64,000 nt of DNA, from assembly GCF_022410535.1 (NCBI RefSeq), contig NZ_JAKNBL010000005.1:1-64000 (forward strand). The letters are read 5' to 3'. The notes under the pieces were generated by a model, which saw only the letters and a program-made list of their open reading frames with translations, made no database searches and was not told the DNA's origin. The stretch comes from Pelotomaculum terephthalicicum JT. GTDB taxonomy: Bacteria > Bacillota > Desulfotomaculia > Desulfotomaculales > Pelotomaculaceae. Shown here in pieces: positions 42,816-49,694 of this stretch. The position numbers and the translations under genes were made by a program. The stretch's first letter is position 1. Every line of letters starts with the position of its first letter.

Positions 42816-43862
42816 CTACATGGACATGGAAAGGCCGGGTCCTTCTTCAGTCCCGGCCTGTTCCATGTCTGTTTGATCTTGTTCCTGTGACGCCTGTACG
42901 GCCCCGGCGGCCCGCGCCAGTTCCTTTTCTTTTTTCTGCCTTAGCCTTTGTTTTTGCCGTTCCGCCTGGGCGGGGTCTTTCCACGCGATGCAGCCGTCCA
43001 GATGTTCCAGGAGATGAAGCCGGGCGGTCTTGAATTCGTCGCCGATAAGGCCCAGCCGCAGAAGCCAGGTGCGGAAGGTATATTTTTCATTGGTGCTTTG
43101 GGTTTTGATGCGGCTGGCGCACCTCTGTGTCAGTGCCTGATGGCTGATGGCAAGGCAGAGCTGGATGTATGCCTTGATCTTTCCGGCATGGGTGGTGCCG
43201 TTGAACAGCCTGAATTCAATCGTGCCCTTCTGGAACACGCTGTGGAGGTTCAAACAGTGGTAGCGGCTGTTGTGGTAATGCTCATGCCTGCCGTCATTAC
43301 CGTTGTACCAGATCCGGCTGACCTGCTCCAGGGTTTTCGGTTTCTTGCGGTTGAGTTCCTCCAAAAAGCTCTGCTCCACCTTTTTGCAGTAGCGGCGTTC
43401 CCGTGCCACGCTCACCTGCAGCGCCTTGTAGATCAAGTCCTCCTTGCTGGCCATGATGTTGGTGATGTTGCGCAGGGTGTTGGCGTTGTGGGGCGAGGCG
43501 TCCACGTGGACATGGATGCCGCAGCTTGCGTTGGCAATGGCTCCGGCGGTGCGGAGCTGGCGGACGATTTCCTGTATGGTTTCGATATCCTCATACCTGC
43601 AGATGGGGCTGACCAGTTCCACGCTGTAGGTGCTGTCGGCAGGAACAATCCGCCGCCCTTCTTTTTTCTCTGTAGTGATGCTGCCGTCGCTCATGACCTT
43701 CCACCGGCGGCTTTGGCCGTCCAGGACGGAATAGATGCCATAATAGCCCCCGTCATGGGAAACCGGCGTGCCGAAGTATTCCGCCAGGACCTGGGCGGCG
43801 CGCAGGCGGGACAGTCCTGTCAATTCGATTTCGATGCCGAAGCGCTGTTCTTTCATCTCCAA
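42816..43862 (-). CDS. Amidoligase (COOH-NH2 ligase) family protein with Met-rich tail
   Basis: Amidoligase_2 motifs are clear: FGIEIELTGL (metal-binding Glu pair), WKVMSDGSI, SVELVSPIC, CGIHVHVDA and TIEFRLFNGT. The family resembles glutamate-cysteine ligase and forms amide bonds between carboxylates and amines. A basic coiled region and the tail T-E-E-G-P-G-L-S-M-S-M close the protein. It is co-transcribed with the AIG2 gene, so the pair may modify an element or cell-wall protein; the substrate is unknown. Confidence 0.88.
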   Translation of the reverse strand: MEMKEQRFGIEIELTGLSRLRAAQVLAEYFGTPVSHDGGYYGIYSVLDGQSRRWKVMSDGSITTEKKEGRRIVPADSTYSVELVSPICRYEDIETIQEIVRQLRTAGAIANASCGIHVHVDASPHNANTLRNITNIMASKEDLIYKALQVSVARERRYCKKVEQSFLEELNRKKPKTLEQVSRIWYNGNDGRHEHYHNSRYHCLNLHSVFQKGTIEFRLFNGTTHAGKIKAYIQLCLAISHQALTQRCASRIKTQSTNEKYTFRTWLLRLGLIGDEFKTARLHLLEHLDGCIAWKDPAQAERQKQRLRQKKEKELARAAGAVQASQEQDQTDMEQAGTEEGPGLSMSM

Positions 43863-43879
43863 AATCCTTCACCCCCTCG

Positions 43880-43933
43880 CTACGGCATTCGCATCCCGCC
43901 CATGCTTTTTTTGATCTCTATATTTCTCATCAT
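43880..43933 (-). CDS. Micro-ORF (17 aa) ending in the Met-rich motif
   Basis: The ATG at 43933 overlaps the stop of virB4 (ATGATGA), so it can be translated by coupling. The peptide is MMRNIEIKKSMGGMRMP, and its last eight residues resemble the G-M-R-M tails at 58839 and 59529. It is 18 bases before the amidoligase gene. Supported by overlap and motif only. Confidence 0.4.
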   Translation of the reverse strand: MMRNIEIKKSMGGMRMP

Positions 43934-45762
43934 CTGCCGCCCGCCTTTCCAAAGAGCCTTGCCTTGTGTTCCGGCGCGGTCACCATGAGGTTGTACCGCT
44001 CGTTGCCGCATTTGTAGAGGCACACGCCGCGCTGCGGATAGCGGATCAGGTTGTACTCGCTCTGCTCCAATTGAAGGTTTTCGATATAGAATTTGGCGTC
44101 GATGTTGCCCGCGTTGAACAGGAACTGGTGCGTAGGTATGGAGAACAGGGGCTTGGTGTATTCGCGGATGCCTTCGATGTCGAAGTCCTCCAGATTCTGC
44201 GAGGCGAGAATGACGGCGCTGTCCTTCTTTCTCACACGCTTCATGAAATTCCGGATGTACTCTATCGCCGTCAGGTTTGTGAGGAATAAATACAGCTCGT
44301 CGATGGAGGCGGCCGTGTTTCCGGCAGTCAGCAACTCGTTGCTCATAAAGGACAGCACGTTGAACAGCAGGGCGTTGCGGATGTTCTTCGACGCCTGCAG
44401 CAGCCCCTTGACGCCGAAGGTCACGAAGCTGCCGCCGGTGATATTGGTGTGCCCGTTGAAAAAATTGGACTCCGCGCCCTTGCACAGGGAGTGGAGTCCA
44501 AGGCAGATTTCCCGCAGCGTGTCGGCGGTGTAGAGCTGGCGGCGGCTCTCGTCGAAGGCTTTGTACTCGGCCTCCACCAGCTCGTACAGGTCGGACAGGA
44601 TGGGGTAATCCGCGGGCTTCAGCCGGTCGAAATTGCTCCGGTCGGTGATGCCCCATTTGTCGTAGAGCCTGCCCAGCATGATCTCAATGGTGTCGATCTG
44701 CCGGTCGTCAAAGTCCTTGTAGCAGCGGAAAAAGTCTTTGAGAAAGCTGATGTGCTGGCTGAGTTTGGAGGTCTGCCGGAACGCCTGGGGTGCACCGGTG
44801 TCCCCGGGGTCGCCGGATATATCCCATGTTTTCGGCTCCAGCACATTGATGATGTATTCGCCGGACATGAGGTCTATGAAGCAGCCGCCGAGGTTTACCG
44901 TCAGTTCCTCGTATTCCATTTCAGGGTCTAAAGCCAGCACATGCATGCCGGACTCCCGCAGATTGGTGAGGATAAGTTTCAATAGGTAGCTTTTGCCCTG
45001 GCCGGAATTGCCCAGGATCAGGATGTTGGCGTTAGTCTTGTCGTCGGCCCGCTTGTTGAAATCCACAAGGATGTTGCTGCCGAATTTGTCCCTGCCGAGG
45101 TAAAACCCGCGCTCATCGGTTTTGCCGCTGTAGTTGAAGGGATAGAGGTTGGCCACTGACGACGCCGGCAGCACACGCTCAAACTGGTCGCCGAACACGT
45201 TCCAGCCGGAAGGCATTGCGCAAATAAATCCCTGCTTCTGGCGGAGCAGGAGCCGGTCCACATTGAGCTTGCTCCGTATGAGTTCTGTCAGCACCTCGGT
45301 CTGCAGCAGCTTGAGCTGGTCGGGGTCGTGGGCGGACAGTTCGATATATACGGCGGCGTGGAGCAGCGGTTCCTTGTTCCGGTGCATGGAAGCCACGATA
45401 TTGGCCACGTCCTGCAGGTTGCTCTCGGCGGCGACGGTCTGCTGCAGGTCGTTGGTGCTGCTCCGCTTCATGCGGTTTTTATTGGCGGCGTTGGATATGA
45501 TTTTTCTTTCCTCCACCGGTGTGACATGGCGGGTATAGATGCGCAGGGTGACGCCGTCCTTCTCGCCCAGGTGGCGCAGGATGGCCTGTTCCTCCGTGGC
45601 GGTCGGGTACTCCCGAAGCGCCCACACGCAGCGGTAGGTATTGCCGCAAATGAAGTGGTCGGTATAGAATTTGACGACCGACGGCGCGATCATGTCAAGG
45701 AATTCCTGCACGCGTATGTCATCCTGTTGCGCTGCGGCGGGAGAACGGACTTTTTTGGGCAT
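43930..45762 (-). CDS. VirB4-type conjugation ATPase
   Basis: This 610-residue T4SS motor has an N-terminal VirB4 domain (about 1-230), Walker A LGNSGQGKSY near residue 250, HVLALDPEMEY, Walker B IDELYLFLTN (in TAASIDELYL), and the late motif VILASQNLEDF. The ATG at 45762 follows AAGGAG. It drives assembly and substrate transfer of the conjugation channel. Fic/VbhA genes and a terminator separate it from the rest of the channel genes upstream. Confidence 0.93.
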   Translation of the reverse strand: MPKKVRSPAAAQQDDIRVQEFLDMIAPSVVKFYTDHFICGNTYRCVWALREYPTATEEQAILRHLGEKDGVTLRIYTRHVTPVEERKIISNAANKNRMKRSSTNDLQQTVAAESNLQDVANIVASMHRNKEPLLHAAVYIELSAHDPDQLKLLQTEVLTELIRSKLNVDRLLLRQKQGFICAMPSGWNVFGDQFERVLPASSVANLYPFNYSGKTDERGFYLGRDKFGSNILVDFNKRADDKTNANILILGNSGQGKSYLLKLILTNLRESGMHVLALDPEMEYEELTVNLGGCFIDLMSGEYIINVLEPKTWDISGDPGDTGAPQAFRQTSKLSQHISFLKDFFRCYKDFDDRQIDTIEIMLGRLYDKWGITDRSNFDRLKPADYPILSDLYELVEAEYKAFDESRRQLYTADTLREICLGLHSLCKGAESNFFNGHTNITGGSFVTFGVKGLLQASKNIRNALLFNVLSFMSNELLTAGNTAASIDELYLFLTNLTAIEYIRNFMKRVRKKDSAVILASQNLEDFDIEGIREYTKPLFSIPTHQFLFNAGNIDAKFYIENLQLEQSEYNLIRYPQRGVCLYKCGNERYNLMVTAPEHKARLFGKAGGR

Positions 45763-45814
45763 ATGGTATCATCTCCTTAATGAGCGGAAAATTTAATTTT
45801 TCCCAGATTTGAAC

Positions 45815-45859
45815 AGAAAAAAGCCGCTCGCTCTATTTCCACAACAAAGCAAACGGCTT
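45815..45859 (-). terminator. Intrinsic terminator between fic and virB4
   Basis: On the minus strand AAGCCGTT pairs with AGCGGCTT (one wobble) over a 23-base loop, followed by TTTTTTC. It lies about 80 bases after the fic stop and 55 bases before the virB4 ATG. It may belong to the toxin-antitoxin cassette. Confidence 0.7.
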
Positions 45860-45940
45860 ATATATGATGATAATATAAAAGAGCATCAGCCGGTAAAGCT
45901 AATGCTTTCTATGCAATAATGACCCTATATTTTTTAGTCT

Positions 45941-46576
45941 TTATCCCATGAAAATTTGAGTGATGTTGTTCTCTGGCAGAGGCTTGGTTATCTTGATGAA
46001 CAATTCATTCATTTTGGTATAATCGCATGAGAAGGATGCCGCGCTTGCTTCAATCATTTGCTTGTCGGTCACCTCGGAAAAGTCTACGCTATAGCCTGCA
46101 TTTTCGGCCAAATACTCGATAAAGAGCCTCTGCGCCCTGCCGTTTCCTTCTCTGAATGGATGAAGGACATTGATTTCACCAAGATAATACGCAAGACGGA
46201 TGGGAATTTCATCTGCGGAGGCATCTTTCAAGTAATTTTCTTTTTTCAGCTTAGCGAAGAGCTGATCGGCGTTTTGTTCGATGAACTCATAGTTGCAAAA
46301 CATATTTCCTTTTGCGATGTTCACCCATCTGATTTCGCCCGCCCATTCGTAGATATCGCCAAATATATACTTGTGAATCTGTCGTAAATGGAGCAGATCA
46401 AAATTGCCTTTTATAACATTTACTTTGGCATTGGCAATTCTCAAGGAAGTTATTTCTCTTTCGGCTATCTGGAGCTTTTCAGCATCCCTGATGCCCAGCT
46501 TGTTGATAAGAACATTGGAATGAGGGTAGCAATATCTTTGATCCCACTCATAACTGTATTCATAGTTGCTGCTCAT
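45941..46576 (-). CDS. Fic-domain AMPylase toxin
   Basis: This 211-residue protein has the complete Fic motif HPFREGNGRAQR near residue 140, a flap region (GNMFCNYEFIEQ) and the usual helical core. Fic enzymes transfer AMP to target proteins such as gyrase. The gene overlaps the 3' end of the antitoxin gene by 17 bases. The protein has no built-in inhibitory helix; inhibition comes from the separate VbhA-like partner, making this a class I FicT/FicA pair. Confidence 0.93.
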   Translation of the reverse strand: MSSNYEYSYEWDQRYCYPHSNVLINKLGIRDAEKLQIAEREITSLRIANAKVNVIKGNFDLLHLRQIHKYIFGDIYEWAGEIRWVNIAKGNMFCNYEFIEQNADQLFAKLKKENYLKDASADEIPIRLAYYLGEINVLHPFREGNGRAQRLFIEYLAENAGYSVDFSEVTDKQMIEASAASFSCDYTKMNELFIKITKPLPENNITQIFMG

Positions 46577-46751
46577 GGCTATAGCTCCTGGCAGCCGTGT
46601 GCTTTTTAACGAGCTCAGCTATGGTTTTTTCAACCAGTTTATCATTCCCTGCACACCGTCTGATTCTATCTTTATCATCCTTCGTAAGCGGCATGCCTTC
46701 CATTGACATTGAGCCGTTTACCTCATCTATCAGTTTTTCCAGATCTCTCAT
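46560..46751 (-). CDS. VbhA-like Fic antitoxin
   Basis: This 63-residue protein carries the inhibitory helix motif [S/T]xxxE[G/N] as S14-M-S-M-E18-G19. Glu18 would block ATP binding in the Fic active site. It is encoded first and overlaps the toxin gene, as usual. Its own sigma-A promoter lies upstream (TTGAAT, 17 bp, TATAAT) and GGTGG precedes the ATG, so the cassette can be expressed independently of the transfer operon. Confidence 0.88.
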   Translation of the reverse strand: MRDLEKLIDEVNGSMSMEGMPLTKDDKDRIRRCAGNDKLVEKTIAELVKKHTAARSYSHEQQL

Positions 46752-46773
46752 ATGAACACCACCTTACCTTTAT

Positions 46774-46802
46774 ATTATACAATATTTTCACTATTAATTC
46801 AA
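46774..46802 (-). promoter_or_regulatory. Sigma-A promoter of the Fic/VbhA cassette
   Basis: On the minus strand TTGAAT (46802-46797) and TATAAT (46779-46774) are separated by exactly 17 bp. Transcription would begin near 46767, just before the antitoxin ribosome site. Confidence 0.8.
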
Positions 46803-46860
46803 ACAACATCGGGATATCCTGGACCTTGCTGCACTGCGGTTTATGCATGTTTTTTGTTCA

Positions 46861-47451
46861 TCAGTCTCCGAAAATGATCCACCGCTCTCCGTCAAAATCT
46901 TCAAACCGCTCGGTGGTCACGTTTTGCTCGAAATAGACCGCCAGCAGCCGCTTGATATCCTCTTTTCCGGCCCGTTTGACAGAGAATCCCTGCTCCCGCA
47001 GGGTTTTCTCAATGCGGTTTAAGTAGGGGAACACCTCGCTCTCTTTTTCATCGCGCAGCCGGATGATGATGAGAAATTCCCTCGCGGTCGCCATCTGCAC
47101 CTGGATGCGGTCGAGGAAGGTCAGGTCCGCTTCCAGCAGCTTGCGGACGGCCGGATTGTCCTCCTGTTCCACGCGGCTTTTCAGGAACCGCTTGTTGTCC
47201 TCAAAGTTCTCACGGGAATTCAGGCAGCACATCTCAATCTCCGCCATGCCCTTCAGCACGGTCATCAAGGCGTAGATCCGCGCCGAGACGCTGGCTTCGG
47301 ACAATACAGAAATGTTGCTGGGCTTGATGATAAAATATACCAGCTCGCCGTGGCCGTAGGTCTGCAGGCTGTAGTCGGTGATGGCTCTGGTGTTGATGAG
47401 CTGCCGCGTGGCCTGCCTTTGCTTCTGCTCTTTTTTTTCTTTTCTGCTCAT
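46861..47451 (-). CDS. VirB4-N-like conjugation protein
   Basis: This 196-residue protein (ITDYSLQTYGHGELVYFIIK ... IEMCCLNSREN ... REFLIIIRLRDEKE) resembles the N-terminal domain that precedes the ATPase in some VirB4/TraE proteins, here as a separate gene. The ATG at 47451 overlaps the stop of the PrgI-like gene (ATGA). It is located between the VirB3-like gene and virB4, though the Fic cassette now intervenes. It probably forms part of the inner-membrane channel base. Confidence 0.7.
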   Translation of the reverse strand: MSRKEKKEQKQRQATRQLINTRAITDYSLQTYGHGELVYFIIKPSNISVLSEASVSARIYALMTVLKGMAEIEMCCLNSRENFEDNKRFLKSRVEQEDNPAVRKLLEADLTFLDRIQVQMATAREFLIIIRLRDEKESEVFPYLNRIEKTLREQGFSVKRAGKEDIKRLLAVYFEQNVTTERFEDFDGERWIIFGD

Positions 47452-47750
47452 TTGCCCACCCGCTTTCCGTCCGGTTCCCAATGGTCGCCGGATTGCAGCC
47501 GCCATTCGTAGAACTGCTGCCCGGTCAGGAAAAAGGCGCAGGCATAGCGGATAAAGTCAAGGATGCTGGTGTCGTCAAATCGAATGGTCAAAAAGGCGTA
47601 GAGAGCCGTCGCCACGATGGGAAGCAAAAAGCCAAGCTGCGCCAGTGCGAAAACAGAGATAAGGCAACCGATACCGATCACGCCGATGTCCCGGAGCTGC
47701 CACAGCCACAGCACCGCCTTGGATTTCAAATTGTCGGGGTAAATATACAC
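47448..47750 (-). CDS. PrgI-family / VirB3-like channel protein
   Basis: This 100-residue protein starts MYIYPDNLKSKAVLWLWQLRD and has two closely spaced TM helices (about 25-45 and 47-65), then ILDFIRYACAFFLTGQQFYEW. This is the PrgI/TcpE/VirB3 pattern in Gram-positive T4SS operons. It overlaps the next gene by four bases. It is likely an integral inner-membrane partner of VirB4. Confidence 0.82.
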   Translation of the reverse strand: MYIYPDNLKSKAVLWLWQLRDIGVIGIGCLISVFALAQLGFLLPIVATALYAFLTIRFDDTSILDFIRYACAFFLTGQQFYEWRLQSGDHWEPDGKRVGK

Positions 47751-47763
47751 TTTTCAGCCCTCC

Positions 47764-48333
47764 TTATAATTTCATACTCATGCTGGGAGCGGGCGCGTCC
47801 TCCGACTCCTGTTCCATTGGCCTGGGATAATAGGAAACGTTGGCCGTCCCGATATTCTTCATAAGCGCTTCGGCCTTGGCCGCCGCTTCCTCATAAGTGT
47901 CGAAGGTTATGGGCTTTCCGTCCGACTTGAGCCAGGCTTCCGCCGCGCCGCAGACGGAGGCCGCGCTTCTTTTCGCCCATATTCCGTATTTTTTCATATC
48001 CTTCACTCCCGTCATTTCAATTTCGCCGATGTGTTTAATCGGGACGCCGAGCCTTTCGGCCTCCGCGATCTCACGCCGCATGCCCTCGGATATCCGGCCG
48101 CCGAAGACCCACAGTTCGGAGCATAAGGCAAGGAGCTGCAGCCCCATTTTGATCCCCAGCTCCCGTTCTTCCGGATTCGCTTCGCAGAGGAATCTCGGCA
48201 TCAGCAAATGGGGAGCCAGAGGGATAACGCCGTGTTCCGCGGCGTAGCGGCAGTATTTTATTGCCATCCGGGTGTTGTATTCGATATCTCCGGCATAGGG
48301 CGAGGCAATATAGACCAGCTTCTTATCCGTCAT
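47764..48333 (-). CDS. DUF4406-like nucleoside-deoxyribosyltransferase-fold protein with Met-rich tail
   Basis: This 189-residue protein has N-terminal motifs KLVYIASPYAGD, YCRYAAEHGVIPLAPHLLMP, ELWVFGGRISEGM and EIAEAERLGVPI that place it with DUF4406 / nucleoside 2-deoxyribosyltransferase-like Rossmannoid proteins. A C-terminal extension contains a short repeat-like domain (YGIWAKRS...DTYEEAAAKAEAL) and ends P-A-P-S-M-S-M-K-L. The start overlaps the stop of the VirB6-like gene (ATGA). A role in nucleotide salvage or signalling is possible; its place within the channel genes is odd. Confidence 0.75.
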   Translation of the reverse strand: MTDKKLVYIASPYAGDIEYNTRMAIKYCRYAAEHGVIPLAPHLLMPRFLCEANPEERELGIKMGLQLLALCSELWVFGGRISEGMRREIAEAERLGVPIKHIGEIEMTGVKDMKKYGIWAKRSAASVCGAAEAWLKSDGKPITFDTYEEAAAKAEALMKNIGTANVSYYPRPMEQESEDAPAPSMSMKL

Positions 48334-49187
48334 TTCGCCGCCACCGCCCTTACCACCGTCCTTGTCATGTTGAACGCTGTTTGGGCGGCGTACACGGTGC
48401 TCATCAGATTGCCCCTGGTGGAGGTGTCCAGCCCGAATTGCCCCGCGATCCTTGGCACCTCCGAGGCCGCCAGCATCAGGCCGAGGCCTAAAAGCATGCT
48501 GCTGTTGAACACCATGAGCCCCGCGATGAGAATGGTGGACTGCAAAAACGCGGTGAGGCACAAGCCCACCACCTGCTTGCACCAGCTTACGAAGCCGTCA
48601 ATGTAGCCGCGGGGAACGCTGAACATGTACAGGCTCCCCACGGCGATCTGGATCAGCAGAATGCCGCCGCGTTTCAGATTGGCAAAGAACACCTTGATCA
48701 CCGCGTAGCCCATGAGGATGACGCAGAATAGCCCCATGATGGGGTTGAATCCGAAGCCGCCGACATTGGCGAGGGCGGCAAGCGTCATGGCGCTGATCCC
48801 GCCGTTGGCAAGACCGGTGATGCCCGATGTAAAGCTGCCCTGCAGGGTTATCGCCAGCTTGTATAACTCCACCGGGACAACGGTAAACAGTCCGACCGCC
48901 ATAAATCCCTTAAAGGCGTTAAGAGCTGCGTCTTTGACGCTGCCGCGTCCGGACTGGTATTCAATGGCGCACTCGAAGGCGGAGACCACCAGCCCCGTCA
49001 CATAAAGCGCCCACGCGAGATAAGAGAAGAACAGCACGACAGCCTGCACCCAGCTCATCTCAAACAACTCGGCGCCCATGTTGCCCATCATGGAGAAAAA
49101 CTCACCGAGAAATCCAACAATCTGCGCGTATATCCAGTCCATGATCTGCCCCAGCACAAGGTCGGCGGCAAAATCCCATATAAACAT
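48330..49187 (-). CDS. VirB6/TrbL-like membrane channel protein
   Basis: The start MFIWDFAADLVLGQIMDWIY is characteristic of Gram-positive VirB6-like proteins (CD1107-type). At least six TM helices follow, with Gly-rich loops (GFGFNPIMGLF; GYIDGFVSWCKQ). The ATG at 49187 is preferred; the GTG at 49199 would touch the GGAG site. It forms the inner-membrane channel with VirB3 and VirB4. The last codons overlap the DUF4406-like gene. Confidence 0.88.
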   Translation of the reverse strand: MFIWDFAADLVLGQIMDWIYAQIVGFLGEFFSMMGNMGAELFEMSWVQAVVLFFSYLAWALYVTGLVVSAFECAIEYQSGRGSVKDAALNAFKGFMAVGLFTVVPVELYKLAITLQGSFTSGITGLANGGISAMTLAALANVGGFGFNPIMGLFCVILMGYAVIKVFFANLKRGGILLIQIAVGSLYMFSVPRGYIDGFVSWCKQVVGLCLTAFLQSTILIAGLMVFNSSMLLGLGLMLAASEVPRIAGQFGLDTSTRGNLMSTVYAAQTAFNMTRTVVRAVAAK

Positions 49188-49218
49188 TGGGCGTGTCACT
49201 CCTTTCCCGAAAAGCGGA

Positions 49219-49240
49219 GAGCCTGCTTTTACACAGGCTC
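49219..49240 (-). repeat. Hairpin before the VirB6-like gene
   Basis: GAGCCTG (49219-49225) pairs with CAGGCTC (49234-49240) across an 8-base loop, 30 bases upstream of the VirB6-like start. The minus-strand sequence that follows (TCCGCTTTTC) is a poor T tract, so this is listed as a hairpin rather than a terminator. Confidence 0.5.
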
Positions 49241-49261
49241 CCGCGCATCATTTTACAGTTG

Positions 49262-49603
49262 TCACATGCCAAGGATGCTCCAGATGTATAAGGGGGCCGT
49301 TAACATAAACACAAGGGTTGCGAACAGGATCGCCGGCGCCGCCCATTCAAACTGCCCGTGTTTGCGGTAGTCGAAGTACGCCATTCCCAGCTTGGCGAAG
49401 AAAAACACGGCCAGGATCAGGTCGATGGCGGGGAACACCACCTTGTTGACCACGGTTTTGATCTGCGCGGACGCGTCTTTCCACGTCCCTTCAATCGCCC
49501 CTGCCACATCGCCGGTGGGATCGGCATAGGCGGTCACGCAGAATATGCCTGTCAGGACAAGGATAAGGCAAAAGACAAGCAGAAGCTTCTTGGTTTTTTT
49601 CAT
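49262..49603 (-). CDS. VirB2/TrbC-like pilin protein (DUF3852-type)
   Basis: This 113-residue protein has a signal peptide (MKKTKKLLLVFCLILVLTGIFCVTAYA) and two TM helices (about 52-72 and 88-110) separated by a short polar loop, the size and topology of VirB2/TrbC conjugative pilins. It is encoded immediately before the VirB6-like gene. The ATG at 49603 has AGGTGG seven bases upstream. A strong terminator lies about 35 bases before its start. Confidence 0.75.
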   Translation of the reverse strand: MKKTKKLLLVFCLILVLTGIFCVTAYADPTGDVAGAIEGTWKDASAQIKTVVNKVVFPAIDLILAVFFFAKLGMAYFDYRKHGQFEWAAPAILFATLVFMLTAPLYIWSILGM

Positions 49604-49634
49604 GGTTTTTCCACCTTTCATCCTTTATTGCTGA

Positions 49635-49671
49635 AAAAGAAAAAACCGCAAAGCTGTTTTTGCCCTGCGGT
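49635..49671 (-). terminator. Intrinsic terminator before the VirB2-like gene
   Basis: On the minus strand ACCGCAGGGC pairs with GCTTTGCGGT (two G-T pairs), followed by TTTTTTCTTTTT. It lies between the secreted-protein gene and the VirB2-like gene, 35 bases before the latter's ATG. Confidence 0.85.
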
Positions 49672-49694
49672 CCATTCTTTTTCTGATGATATTT

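Noticed and set aside
43880-44656. 258-codon minus-strand frame within virB4
   Set aside because: Out-of-frame shadow of virB4. Only the last 17 codons, which start independently at 43933, are kept as a micro-ORF.
46690-46720. SMSMEG in the VbhA antitoxin as another Met-rich tail
   Set aside because: It is internal and is explained by the Fic-inhibitory motif [S/T]xxxE[G/N]; similarity to the tails is probably chance.
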